A DNA stretch of 64,000 bases, taken from assembly GCA_948602995.1 (NCBI GenBank), contig CAPEBR010000007.1:1-64000 (forward strand), given 5' to 3'. Positions 24,313 to 33,618 of the stretch are shown here, in pieces. The position numbers were made by a program, and so were the translations under genes. How positions within the stretch are numbered: position 1 is the stretch's first letter; the number at the start of each line of letters is the position of its first letter. Under the pieces are notes generated by a model. It was given only the letters and a program-made list of their open reading frames with translations. It was not told the origin of the DNA and did no database searches. This DNA comes from an uncultured Dorea sp. (GTDB taxonomy: Bacteria > Bacillota > Clostridia > Lachnospirales > Lachnospiraceae).

Positions 24313-26603
24313 AGGAGCAGTCCGGTGGAGCCCAGGGCTGTCAGTATCTCATCTCCAGATACGGTTACGGTTGTGACCAGGCCGGCTCCAAGGCCGGAGG
24401 TTATGGCCACTACACCCAGGATAGCGATCGTGCATACAAGCGTCCCGGCTAATATGGATTCTAATTCATATTGCTCTGTAAAGTATGCATCGTTTGATTC
24501 GTAGATAATTTCCATAACGTACGCGATACTGAGGCTGATATTTTCCTGTGCGGGATTCCCTTCAGAATCTGCCGGGAGTGATAGTTTGCCGCTTTCCCAG
24601 CCAATGGACAATTCGCAGCTTTTCAATGATGTGAATTTGAATGTGAAATAGATGTCTCCAAATCCCATTTCTTCGGCAATTTTATGTGTCTTTGTCAGGA
24701 TTTCATCCCGGAGATCCTCGATTCCTTTAAAGCTCAGGAGCTTTATGAGTTTTTGGATTTTTTCGGTGAATTCTGTGGAAATGTTGCCGTTTTTGTCTTC
24801 TTTAATTTCAATCAACGCTTTATTTCCGGATTCCGGGTGAATGGACAGGGATGAATCTGCGGTTATGTAGTTGTTAATTGTCAGCGGTCCGCATGTAATG
24901 GTTCCAAGAGGGATCTTGTCTTTGATAAATGCATAGTTGTAGCTGAAAATTCCATCTACTGCTGCAACGACGGACGTAAATTTGCGCAAATATTTTTCGC
25001 AGAGTGCTTTAATTCTCTCTTCGTTACTCACTGGGGTGACTGCTGTAAAGGTTCCGTGTCCTTTATCTCGTGCAGGATCCCTTGATAAAGCTGTTTTGTC
25101 CAGATCAAAGGATGGGGATGAGCTGAACCCTGGAATCTCCCACAACTGGTCAAAGGACCAGTTTGAAGGCAGCGGATATCCGCAGTTCCCTGTAAATCCG
25201 CTGGACATGTCTGCTACAAATGAGGAAACTGCGTATCCTCTGTCAGAGATCTCTGTACATACCTGACGTGGGGCGTAGATACCAGCTTTATATTGATTTG
25301 TATTGAATGCAGACTGGAATACCGAATGAATCTGTCTGAAATATTCTGCGATATACTGGTCTGCTTCATACGGCATACAGTCGAAGTCTACTGCAAAGTA
25401 AATGATTGTTCCTAACGGAAATCCCAGACGTGCCGCCGCCTTGATTGCAGTAACTGCATCCGCTCTCCCCCTGTCTGGGTTTTGAAAATAGCGGAGATAA
25501 TATCCTCCGTCCTGGTAAATGGGAAATATTCTTAAGCCTGCATCTGTGACTCGTTTGATTTCTGCAGGAGTTAATGCCTTGGGTCGCATTTCGAGTCCGA
25601 CAGTCCCTGTCAGATACCTTCCTACGACTTCATAGTGAGCTGCTTTCAGGTCTTTCGCCTGCTGCGCGTTGAGTACAGTGGCACAGTCACAGGCAAAAGC
25701 CGGACGTTCCTTGTCCCCGCGGCTTATAAGCAGGGACATCATTGTCTGATATCCAACTTCCCCGGAATGATCTCTAATGACTCCATTCAAGCCGTAAAAA
25801 GACTGGAAATCCGAGACAGCAATCCTTGTGTTCTCAGTAAAGACACCGGTAAAATTCCCCGGATTATAGCCATTAAAGTACAATGCATACTGAACTAATT
25901 TATTAAACTCTGTCTTTGTATTTCCTACTTTTAAAGGCCCGGGAAACTTCGCCGCTGTCTGATCGCCAAAGTTTAATTCATTCAGATTGGTAATGGTTTC
26001 CCCTTCGTTCAGAATCCCTTCTGCAGCCTGTAATGCACCTAACAGGGAAAGGGCTGTTTCCCTTGACATGATTCCATCACAGGCTCTTACATTAATATAA
26101 TCCGAATAATCAGCATTTAACTGACGCTGGATCAGCTGAATCGTTCCGTCTGACGGGGTAAGAGGACTGGCGGGTGCTGTAAACCAGTTGAAAGATAAGA
26201 GCGCCGCCCATACCTTCCAGTTCACAATCCCTGTCACACCAATATTTGCATCCTCCTGCAACTGTTTCACAGCATTCACACCGGAATTATAATATATCCC
26301 CGTAATTCCTCCTGCAGCATACCCTTTGCAGAATAATGCACATTGAAGCAGACATACATTTATTGATGGTTCATCGTCAGGATCCATCTTTAAAATGGGA
26401 CTTAGCGATTTCATCTTTTGTAATGTAAGCGGCCCGGCTGCCCCGGTTGCACTGACATGGTTCTGAATCTGGAATGCCCGTATGATTCCTTCCATTGTTA
26501 AGGTTCCAGTCTGACCGTTTTCCTCCAGGGGAACCCAGTCAAGGTGTCCGCCAAACATAGCATTAAGATAGATCTGAGCGTTTTTAACATTTGCATCTGC
26601 CAT
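24294..26603 (-). CDS. Large peptidoglycan-binding protein with DUF1906 glycosidase-like domain
   Basis: 769 residues with AAGGAG before the ATG and no signal peptide. About residues 1-300 contain three or four PG_binding_1-like helical repeats (GTLTMEGIIRAFQIQNHVSA, VNAVKQLQEDANIGVTG, TRIAVSDFQSFYGLNG). A DUF1906/Rv2525c-like TIM barrel follows at about 305-515, with acidic active-site candidates in FACDCAT and YFAVDFDCMP. The 190-residue part after it is unrecognised. A hydrophobic Gly-rich segment closes the protein (LVCTIAILGVVAITSGLGAG). A lysin or cell-wall-targeted effector is likely. Its promoter is shared with the gene at 38715. Lack of a Sec signal fits holin-dependent release. Confidence 0.75.
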   Translation of the reverse strand: MADANVKNAQIYLNAMFGGHLDWVPLEENGQTGTLTMEGIIRAFQIQNHVSATGAAGPLTLQKMKSLSPILKMDPDDEPSINVCLLQCALFCKGYAAGGITGIYYNSGVNAVKQLQEDANIGVTGIVNWKVWAALLSFNWFTAPASPLTPSDGTIQLIQRQLNADYSDYINVRACDGIMSRETALSLLGALQAAEGILNEGETITNLNELNFGDQTAAKFPGPLKVGNTKTEFNKLVQYALYFNGYNPGNFTGVFTENTRIAVSDFQSFYGLNGVIRDHSGEVGYQTMMSLLISRGDKERPAFACDCATVLNAQQAKDLKAAHYEVVGRYLTGTVGLEMRPKALTPAEIKRVTDAGLRIFPIYQDGGYYLRYFQNPDRGRADAVTAIKAAARLGFPLGTIIYFAVDFDCMPYEADQYIAEYFRQIHSVFQSAFNTNQYKAGIYAPRQVCTEISDRGYAVSSFVADMSSGFTGNCGYPLPSNWSFDQLWEIPGFSSSPSFDLDKTALSRDPARDKGHGTFTAVTPVSNEERIKALCEKYLRKFTSVVAAVDGIFSYNYAFIKDKIPLGTITCGPLTINNYITADSSLSIHPESGNKALIEIKEDKNGNISTEFTEKIQKLIKLLSFKGIEDLRDEILTKTHKIAEEMGFGDIYFTFKFTSLKSCELSIGWESGKLSLPADSEGNPAQENISLSIAYVMEIIYESNDAYFTEQYELESILAGTLVCTIAILGVVAITSGLGAGLVTTVTVSGDEILTALGSTGLLLGTGHF

Positions 26604-26629
26604 AAGTAATTCTCCTTCTTATATGTATT

Positions 26630-26680
26630 GATAACCGGTTATCTATAATAAAAGAAGACGAAAAGACTGGGAATGTAAAC
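26630..26680 (-). promoter_or_regulatory. Shared promoter element, copy A (lysin gene)
   Basis: On the minus strand GTTTACA starts 77 bases before the ATG. It is followed by TCTTCTTTTATTATA and the dyad GATAACCGGTTATC (26643-26630). The copy before 38715 aligns without gaps over all 77 bases up to the start codon. The elements TTTACA and CTTCTT, 17 bases apart, resemble the promoters of TcdR/BotR/UviA-type sigma factors. Confidence 0.7.
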
Positions 26681-26767
26681 CAATTGGGGACGGGACATTT
26701 TTCACATCAAAAGCTCCACTGGAGCTTTTGATGTGCGCTATGGCGAAAAATGCCCCGTCCCCAATTG
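26681..26767. repeat. Long-form GC-rich hairpin repeat at a LytTR gene 3' end
   Basis: CAATTGGGGACGGG and CCCCGTCCCCAATTG arms surround an inner AAAAGCTCC-ACT-GGAGCTTTT hairpin; 87 bases in all. It encodes the last residues (G-T-G-H-F-S-P) of the overlapping response regulator. Confidence 0.88.
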
Positions 26768-27460
26768 ATATTGTAAATAATGGTGCAGAAATTCTTTTTT
26801 CTTCCCTTTGCTGACAGGCAGTCTGCAGCCATTATGCAGCACTATTTCCGTATCCTTCACTTCCTGTATATAGTCCATATTCACAATAAATGCTGCATGG
26901 CATCGCCCGAACCGTTTATCATCGAGTGCTTTTGTGTGTTCTTTCATGGTTTTTGTGCTTGTAATCTCCTTATCCTTTATATGCATCCGTGTTTTCCTCC
27001 CGTATGTTTCCACATAGATCAGCTCCTCAAAGGGGATCTTAATCCGGCTTTTCCCGATACGTTCTATAAAACTTCCCGGTGTCCTGGGTGTTACATTTAC
27101 CAGTACTTCATGTAGTTCTCTGATAAGGAATTCGTCTGGAGAGGTTTTTAATAAATACTTTTCTGCACGGACAGAATAGCCCTGAATGGCATATTTATTG
27201 CAGTGGGAAAGGAAAATAATTCTGACGTTTTCATCGTACTTCCGGATTCTTCGTGCAACCTCTATTCCGTTTATCTGCATCACGATATCCAAAATGATGA
27301 TGTCCATTTCGTTGCCTTCCCTGCAGTATGTCAGAAGATCTCTGGCATTGGCGAACTCTTTTATATTCAAATCCAGGCGGCTTATTCTGTCGCATTCTTC
27401 CAGAAGCTTTCTGCATTTTTTCAAACATTTTTCCTCATCATCACAAATTATTACTTTCAT
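26738..27460 (-). CDS. LytTR-family response regulator, downstream of lanM
   Basis: 240 residues from the ATG at 27460 (GGAGG nine bases upstream); an earlier ATG lacks a site. Receiver domain: acidic D-D-E near the N-terminus and phospho-acceptor Asp58 (IIILDIVMQ). LytTR DNA-binding domain from about 140 (YVETYGRKTRMHI, FGRCHAAFIVNMDYI). It lies 143 bases after lanM, and no partner kinase is adjacent. It may receive phosphate from the kinase at 30982 or act as a second-stage regulator. The last residues come from the repeat. Confidence 0.87.
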   Translation of the reverse strand: MKVIICDDEEKCLKKCRKLLEECDRISRLDLNIKEFANARDLLTYCREGNEMDIIILDIVMQINGIEVARRIRKYDENVRIIFLSHCNKYAIQGYSVRAEKYLLKTSPDEFLIRELHEVLVNVTPRTPGSFIERIGKSRIKIPFEELIYVETYGRKTRMHIKDKEITSTKTMKEHTKALDDKRFGRCHAAFIVNMDYIQEVKDTEIVLHNGCRLPVSKGKKKEFLHHYLQYQLGTGHFSP

Positions 27461-27603
27461 GAATTCATACCTCCGTCTTATTGTGATCGTATGGCCAATA
27501 TAACAAAAAGAGGATTTTGCTCTATTAACCACAATATAATTTTAATATTTTTTTCACAATAAAGGCAAGTAAGTGACTTCCATCCGCATTTGTATGCCTT
27601 CAA

Positions 27604-30600
27604 TTAGTTGTCGCCGTCAGATTGACTGCTCCGGCTATGCTGTGGCGTTTGTTTTTCCTGCTGAAGAAAATACAGCAGTATTCCTCCATATCCGCTCATC
27701 AGCCCTGGATTTAGCTTTTCCTGGGGCAGAAGCAATTCTGAAGCATCCTCCCATATCCTGCTTTCCAAATATCGTTCGATTATACTGCCATAATCTTCGC
27801 AGTGTGTGCCTGATATCTCGTCAGCACGCTTTAGGATCAGCAGATTCCCACATATGCCGTGGCATAAGCTCAGGCTGTCTCTTTTCCAGTAATTCTTTGT
27901 CTTCCGGTACGCACGAAAGAAATCGGTCTTTAACCGCTGTTCCCATTCCCCACAGTCTGCGCCGCAGGCGCAGCAATATAATCTGGAATAGAGCACTCCC
28001 GGCGCACCGTGACACCAGGCAACTGCATCTGCCCCTTCCTCCCGGATGTCTCTCCAGTTGTTCTGATCTTTGTCATACAGACTGTTCTCATATGCCCATA
28101 TTTTTTCAGCCAGGATCTTGTACTCTGGATTTCTTGTTTTCGTCCATAACCAGAATACCGGCATCAGAATCCCACTATTCCCATGTGCCATCCCTGCCAT
28201 GGCTGTCTCCTCCCCGCTTATATGCCATCCTATGCCGACCGGCATCTCTGTTGCGGCTTTCTCTAAAGTCCGGACAGCCTGGGCAGCCATACTGATATAC
28301 AGCTCATCCTCTGTAATCTCATACAGCCTGATGAATGCGAAAGCCGCCCCGGCATTTCCTGACAGGAGATCACACCGGGTATCTTTTTTCAACAAACCGC
28401 TGACAATCTGCGCATGTTTTCTGGCATAAGACAGATAGGTCTCATCCCCACAGGCTTCATACATGTGTAAATAGGTATATAGAATAGAAGCTTCGCCTTC
28501 ATAGAGACCTGTATTGGAGGATTGAAGTGTTTTCGGTGACTTCAGGCCAGTATCCGTGTAACGGAACAGCCTGGCCTTTAGTGCAAGGAAAATATCTGTT
28601 ATTTCTTTCTTCTCATAATACTTGCATAGACTGGAAAACAAAAGCAGCATACCAGACAACCCTTCATAGAGATACATGTTCATTGTTCTGACACTCCACG
28701 CCATGCTTTTCGTTGACACAAATCTCCATACAGGCCAGTTTACATCCGTTTTCTTCTTGTCCCATACAGCATAAGACAGAAGCCGTCGGGTTAAGTCTTC
28801 GACTACCTTCCTTCTCCTAAGATCAGATGTATTTACTTTTTCAGATTCCTCCGTATTTTCTACGCGGTATACTCTGTTTTGACATGCCTCTTTTCCCTCT
28901 GGCAACAGCTGCAGTGAACCTGCTATATAGTCACACTGCTGGTTCATATCCGTCCGGTTTAAGCCTTCCAGCTTTTCATAGACAGCAGATTTTGCTGTAA
29001 ATTGGAAATAGTCTTTTATTTCCCCTCCATCTGCCGAATGCAGGGAAGTACTGTCTGGATCATAATAAAAATATGGAATATCTCCTTTTAAAAGACTTCT
29101 TACTTCCGCTTCCACGATTGCACGTTCTTCTGTCTCTCTCCCCAGCCACATGGTATAGAGGAACAGCTCTCTCTTTGCCCCGTCATCTAAAAGATCCAGG
29201 TGATAGGAACTTACTAACGCCATGCTGTATCTCTGTGTATCTGCAACTAAAAAACGGCTCTTTCCTCTCAGGCAATCTTTCAGCTTCTCTTTTAGAGCTG
29301 CTCTGTTCTCCATTGCCTGTCTGTAAGCTGCCTGGAATCCCCGGGTTATCTCTTTTTCGTAGAATACCGGCGACTGATATGTATCCTGAAATATTACGGT
29401 GTTTTTCTGTTCTTTTGAAACCGGGTACTGGTATTTCACTGCCATGTCCGATGTCCCCTGGTTCACGATTACCGGAATCCTGAACGGGTATTTCTGACCG
29501 CCTTTTCCGCCCAGGGCGCTGTTATCTACTCCTTTTCCACCTTTATTCCAGGAGTAAAATGGCAGAAGACCTGTACTCAGTACAGAATAGAATAACTGGT
29601 AATGTATTTCTTCCTCTGCTGTTGATGGCGACTTTTGATTCTTGATATTTACCAGTGTCTCCAAATCAATCAATACAGGATATTCTCCTGCGGAAATGAG
29701 ATTCTCGCTATGGAGGTCTTTTGTTCCGAGAAGATAGGTTAGAAACAGCTGTTCCCCAAAACGTACATAAAATCTCTGTAATTCCTCTTTGGAACCGCAG
29801 GAAGCATGCTCTACAATTTCAGTCCAGCTATGGTCATGAAAAGAAAGAAATGCATACTGATACTGCCTGGTTCCTGTTCTTTTACTGATCCACTGAAGCA
29901 GATCCATAAAACCTTTTTCATTCTCCATGGACCGCGGTTTATATAAAAGCTTCCGGTTATTTTCAAAGCAGACTTCCATGACCTGCCTGCCCTGATTATG
30001 TACGTCCGCAAATCCGCCCCGGATTCTGGTGATCTGCCTGTATTCTGAAAAGCTGCCCCACTCTTCCTGAATCTTTATTCTGTCTTTTACAAAATGCTTT
30101 ACTATCTCAGCGTAGTAATCTGCCATATTTTTCGCCTGCTCATAGACGCATCTGTCTAATATGGGAAATTCTTCAAATATGCTTTTTACATATTCTTCAT
30201 CTCTTAACATGTGGCTGCAGAAGTATTCGTATTCCTCTTTTGTATCTTCACCTTTTAACATCTTCCGGTCTTTGCATTCGTACATTTTCTTGATAAGGGT
30301 TCTCATACATAATGCCTGGAGTCTATGCGCTAACTGCTTTGAAAAATCAGAGTAGATCTGTTTGTCGAAATAATCTTTGTAGTCTTTTAGCTCTGATGCA
30401 ACCAGGCCTGCGGCATTTTCAATAATAGGCTGATAAAAGGTTCCAAAAAATATTTCTTTCAATGACAATATCCAGGCTTCGCAAAAATATTTATTCAATT
30501 CTTTATCAAGCATACTTCCTATTAAATTTTTATCGCACTGATACTCTCTGTCTTCAAAATAAAATTTTACACTCTCATTTTCCTCTAATAGTTCTGATAA

Positions 30601-30705
30601 AATAGATTTTCCCAACACGCGCTCCCAATATTGTAATTTATGTACATTGAGTTTGTTCTCTTCATTTCCACTATAAATTCTTTCTTGTAAATAACTTCTT
30701 TTCAT
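27604..30705 (-). CDS. lanM: Class II lanthipeptide synthetase LanM
   Basis: 1033 residues, normal LanM length. The N-terminal dehydratase keeps the kinase-like residues: Lys256 (K-P-R-S-M), D330-L-H-S-E-N and D347-L-E-T. The C-terminal cyclase has the zinc ligands Cys898 (AWCHGAPG) and Cys948-His949 (LCHGICG). It phosphorylates and eliminates Ser/Thr of the precursor, then adds Cys thiols to form (methyl)lanthionine rings. The substrate is the 49-aa peptide encoded 97 bases upstream. The gene between precursor and lanM is only a strong hairpin, a usual way to lower lanM expression. No LanT peptidase/exporter is adjacent. Confidence 0.95.
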   Translation of the reverse strand: MKRSYLQERIYSGNEENKLNVHKLQYWERVLGKSILSELLEENESVKFYFEDREYQCDKNLIGSMLDKELNKYFCEAWILSLKEIFFGTFYQPIIENAAGLVASELKDYKDYFDKQIYSDFSKQLAHRLQALCMRTLIKKMYECKDRKMLKGEDTKEEYEYFCSHMLRDEEYVKSIFEEFPILDRCVYEQAKNMADYYAEIVKHFVKDRIKIQEEWGSFSEYRQITRIRGGFADVHNQGRQVMEVCFENNRKLLYKPRSMENEKGFMDLLQWISKRTGTRQYQYAFLSFHDHSWTEIVEHASCGSKEELQRFYVRFGEQLFLTYLLGTKDLHSENLISAGEYPVLIDLETLVNIKNQKSPSTAEEEIHYQLFYSVLSTGLLPFYSWNKGGKGVDNSALGGKGGQKYPFRIPVIVNQGTSDMAVKYQYPVSKEQKNTVIFQDTYQSPVFYEKEITRGFQAAYRQAMENRAALKEKLKDCLRGKSRFLVADTQRYSMALVSSYHLDLLDDGAKRELFLYTMWLGRETEERAIVEAEVRSLLKGDIPYFYYDPDSTSLHSADGGEIKDYFQFTAKSAVYEKLEGLNRTDMNQQCDYIAGSLQLLPEGKEACQNRVYRVENTEESEKVNTSDLRRRKVVEDLTRRLLSYAVWDKKKTDVNWPVWRFVSTKSMAWSVRTMNMYLYEGLSGMLLLFSSLCKYYEKKEITDIFLALKARLFRYTDTGLKSPKTLQSSNTGLYEGEASILYTYLHMYEACGDETYLSYARKHAQIVSGLLKKDTRCDLLSGNAGAAFAFIRLYEITEDELYISMAAQAVRTLEKAATEMPVGIGWHISGEETAMAGMAHGNSGILMPVFWLWTKTRNPEYKILAEKIWAYENSLYDKDQNNWRDIREEGADAVAWCHGAPGVLYSRLYCCACGADCGEWEQRLKTDFFRAYRKTKNYWKRDSLSLCHGICGNLLILKRADEISGTHCEDYGSIIERYLESRIWEDASELLLPQEKLNPGLMSGYGGILLYFLQQEKQTPQHSRSSQSDGDN

Positions 30706-30721
30706 ATGATTCTCTCCAATA

Positions 30722-30760
30722 AGCCCCTGCAGGATAGCATAATGCTATCCTACAGGGGCT
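30722..30760 (-). terminator. Attenuator-type hairpin between precursor and lanM
   Basis: AGCCCCTG-c-AGGATAGCAT pairs with ATGCTATCCT-a-CAGGGGCT around a single-base loop (18 pairs). No T-run follows on the minus strand, so partial termination or mRNA end protection of the precursor message is likelier than full termination. Confidence 0.75.
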
Positions 30761-30801
30761 GTACAGCAGACACTACTCTTCAGAAACCAACTTACTCCTT
30801 C

Positions 30802-30951
30802 CTAGCAACAGCCTATAGTCAAAAAGGTGCCGCAAAATAAAGTACTTGTTGCCTCTAATGCTAATTCATCTCTATCTGCCATAATTTGTTTTACTTCCTC
30901 TATCTCAGCCAACAATTCTCCTGCATATAGCATACTGTCTTCTAAATGCAT
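30802..30951 (-). CDS. lanA: Lanthipeptide precursor peptide (LanA)
   Basis: 49 residues; ATG at 30951 with AAGGAGG eight bases upstream, TAG at 30802-30804. The acidic, helical leader (MHLEDSMLYAGELLAEIEEV and on to DELALEA) is followed by a short C-terminal part TSTLFCGTFLTIGCC with five Ser/Thr and three Cys, all Cys in the last ten positions. It lies between an AgrC-like kinase gene and lanM on the same strand. Leader/core border after L-E-A is inferred; no GG-type site is visible. I do not recognise the core as a known lantibiotic. Confidence 0.88.
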   Translation of the reverse strand: MHLEDSMLYAGELLAEIEEVKQIMADRDELALEATSTLFCGTFLTIGCC

Positions 30952-30981
30952 CCGACCCCCTCCTTTCCCTTTGGTATATTA

Positions 30982-32301
30982 TCAATTTTCTAATTTGAAA
31001 AAAGATATCCCGACCCGAAAACTATCCCCTTTTGTATCGTAAGAAATAAGTCCCCCATGCCTTTTCACAATCCTCTCTACACTTTTCAAACCAAATCCAT
31101 GCATACTTTTATTAGGTTTCTCACTCACAAATCTTTCTTTCTTTTTTTGGGGAATTGCAGCAACATTATTGGAAATACATATATACATCAAACTTTCCTG
31201 TGTATTTATGTTCAAAACAATCCATCTTTTGTCACTTTGAATTTTCTCGCAAGCTTCTATTGCATTATCTAGTAGATTTCCAAATAATGCGCAGATCTCG
31301 CTATCTTTAATAGATAGCTGCGGCAGTCTAGATGCCTGAATCTGAAAATCAATTTCCTTACGTTTCGCAACGGATCTTTTTTGGCTAATAACTAAATCTA
31401 ATATTCTATTTCCCGTCCAAAAGCCATTTTTTTCAGTGCATAAATTATTCCCCATCTCCTTAATATAGTTGGAAATAGATTCTATATCCCCTTGTTCGGC
31501 ATAATTACTCAAGATCAACAAATGGTTTTTCATATCATGAAATAGCTGTCCATTTTTTTCCATCATTTGTAATAAATTTTCATATTCCTCTTCAAACACC
31601 TTCTCTTTCAACGTCAACATTTCATTTTGCATTTCAATACTTTTATATTTTATAATCAATAGTGTTATAAATAATATAATTACTGTAATCGTAAGAATTG
31701 TAATCCCAACACTTCCCGGATTTTTCCCATTTTTTTCAACAATCAGACCATACATAACAAATTGACATCTTCTAACCATTACCCCAAAGACTCCCCCTAT
31801 AATAAGAAGTATCTTTTGATAGTAACATGCATCCTTTCCTATGGTCTGTAGTTTTTCCTTTTCTGCCCAAATCGCAAGCGCTGTTATCACTCTCGAAACC
31901 ATATATCCTACGCAAGGTATTAAGGAGTCGGTTCTAATATAGAAACTACTCGCAAAGTCATCACCAAAAATATACATATTGAAAAAACCTGTCAAAAAAT
32001 CCAACAAGGCTAAAAGGGAATAATAGGTTACAATACATCCAATAGTGAAGAGTGGAATTTCATGCCGTATTAGTGAAACAGAAAATATGAATAATATAAT
32101 AACGGTAGCAAACATACTATGCGAAAAAAAGGCAACATTCCGGTTAAAGGTCAACATAGAACCCAAAATTAAAATACAGCTCCACATATTTACCTTATCT
32201 CTTCTTCTCATCCCCTCTTCCTTCCAAAAGATCCCAAAAAGCAGATAATATAACAGCCATATTTCAAAAAAGGAGACAATCATCAGACCTATAATCTTCA
32301 C
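30982..32301 (-). CDS. AgrC-like GHKL sensor histidine kinase
   Basis: 439 residues. The N-terminal about 215 residues form six or seven membrane segments. Then comes a coiled coil (IEMQNEMLTLKEKVFEEEYE), the phospho-acceptor His255 in LFHDMKNHL, and the GHKL ATPase (N-box LFGNLLDNAIEAC, G-box HGFGLKSVERIV). These kinases sense extracellular peptides and pair with LytTR regulators. Its start overlaps the upstream regulator stop by four bases, and the lanthipeptide precursor follows after 30 bases, suggesting autoinduction by the product. Confidence 0.9.
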   Translation of the reverse strand: MKIIGLMIVSFFEIWLLYYLLFGIFWKEEGMRRRDKVNMWSCILILGSMLTFNRNVAFFSHSMFATVIILFIFSVSLIRHEIPLFTIGCIVTYYSLLALLDFLTGFFNMYIFGDDFASSFYIRTDSLIPCVGYMVSRVITALAIWAEKEKLQTIGKDACYYQKILLIIGGVFGVMVRRCQFVMYGLIVEKNGKNPGSVGITILTITVIILFITLLIIKYKSIEMQNEMLTLKEKVFEEEYENLLQMMEKNGQLFHDMKNHLLILSNYAEQGDIESISNYIKEMGNNLCTEKNGFWTGNRILDLVISQKRSVAKRKEIDFQIQASRLPQLSIKDSEICALFGNLLDNAIEACEKIQSDKRWIVLNINTQESLMYICISNNVAAIPQKKKERFVSEKPNKSMHGFGLKSVERIVKRHGGLISYDTKGDSFRVGISFFKLEN

Positions 32302-33017
32302 ATCTTATCCCTCCAATATTGATGAATGTACTCTTTCACATGCCTGGAACGATCCCGGCTAATATCCACCCGTTTGTTATCATGCAGGTAAAGCATGTTT
32401 CCATCCCAACTGACAATATGCTTTATATTGACAAGATACCCCCTTTCTACCAGAATAAAATCTTCGCTGTCTAGCTCCTCCATAAGCTTCCCCAGTGAAA
32501 TTCTTTCCCTGTATTCTCCCTGCTCTGTCACATATCGGATATACTTTGACCTCTGCTCCTTGTATATATAGATAATATCACTCAGATAAAGTTTTCGCAC
32601 ATTCGCTGTATTGCCGATAAGACGGTATTCCTTTTCTTTTTTCTGCATCTGATCCATGAGCCTGACCAGTACATCCTGCAGTCTTTCCTCCATATCTTCC
32701 TTCAGGATATACTGATATGCCTCAATCACATAGCTTGCTGCTGCATATTCTGAGTAGGAGGTCAGGAAGATAATATAACCTTCCGGGCATTTCTTTTTGA
32801 TCACTTTTCCACAGTCAATTCCTGTCATGCCTTTCATCCCGATATCAAGAAGAAAAATCCGGAATGTATTCTCCTTTTCAATTGCTCCTATACATTCTTC
32901 TCCATCAGCAAAAGGTATGATCTCTATATCGTTATACTTTTCCGTAATATTTTTTACGCGCTTTAATATGTATTCTCTCATATGCTTCTCATCGTCTACG
33001 ACTGCAATTTTTATCAT
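32298..33017 (-). CDS. LytTR-family response regulator (AgrA-like)
   Basis: 239 residues. Receiver with D-D-E at 8-10 and phospho-acceptor Asp58 (IFLLDIGMKGM); LytTR DNA-binding domain from about 135 (ADIIYIYKEQRSKYIRYV-like region, LVERGYLVNIKHI). It overlaps the kinase gene downstream and the unknown gene upstream, so 33582 to 27604 reads as one operon. Probable target: the lanthipeptide operon promoter near 33600. Confidence 0.9.
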   Translation of the reverse strand: MIKIAVVDDEKHMREYILKRVKNITEKYNDIEIIPFADGEECIGAIEKENTFRIFLLDIGMKGMTGIDCGKVIKKKCPEGYIIFLTSYSEYAAASYVIEAYQYILKEDMEERLQDVLVRLMDQMQKKEKEYRLIGNTANVRKLYLSDIIYIYKEQRSKYIRYVTEQGEYRERISLGKLMEELDSEDFILVERGYLVNIKHIVSWDGNMLYLHDNKRVDISRDRSRHVKEYIHQYWRDKM

Positions 33018-33582
33018 TTTCTTTTCGCTCCAATTCGTAATATTTTTGCCTGTTTACATCTTGAAGGATTGCCTCATTCTCTTCTATATATAACTTAAAT
33101 GTATTTTCCCATAAGGTTTCACTCCCTTCCTGTGTCAGTATCTTACCCGAATGGTATAAATACTCTCCTTCCTGTCTATTTTGAACCTTTTCAATGATAT
33201 CCTCCACTACATCTGAGATCTTCATACAGTGCAGTCCTGGATTCCATCGTCCTAAAAGGTTCCGGATATTTGTTTTCGTTAAGAGAATCTTTTGGTTTCG
33301 CCATTTTTGTTCCGGAAATATGTAATCTATGTCTATGTCCAGATATGACGTAACCTTTAAAAATTCCTGTTTCCCTCTTTCATAAGGAAATCCCAGTTCC
33401 AAATATGCATAGATATGTGAAATCGTTTTAAACAAATACTCTTTCTCCCCTGTCAGCTCATATTTCCACCTCAGATAGGAAATACTGCTTAACAGACTAT
33501 CCCTGCTGTTAAGTCCCCTGTTTTCTATATTACATACGGCCATCTTGATGCCTTCAATCTCTATCACGTTGTATAAATTCAT
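32989..33582 (-). CDS. Unknown protein at the head of the lanthipeptide operon
   Basis: About 197 residues from the ATG at 33582 (AAGAAGG upstream, slightly far). It is a soluble, charged, helix-rich protein without Cys motif clusters, signal or membrane segment (SSISYLRWKYELTGEKEYLF, FPEQKWRNQKILLTKTNIRN). I do not recognise a family. The stop overlaps the response regulator start by 29 bases, so the genes are coupled. A role in signalling or in the regulatory switch with the divergent XRE gene is possible but unsupported. Confidence 0.7.
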   Translation of the reverse strand: MNLYNVIEIEGIKMAVCNIENRGLNSRDSLLSSISYLRWKYELTGEKEYLFKTISHIYAYLELGFPYERGKQEFLKVTSYLDIDIDYIFPEQKWRNQKILLTKTNIRNLLGRWNPGLHCMKISDVVEDIIEKVQNRQEGEYLYHSGKILTQEGSETLWENTFKLYIEENEAILQDVNRQKYYELERKENDKNCSRRR

Positions 33583-33618
33583 TATACTACACACCTTCTT
33601 CTATATAGTTAAACCAGA

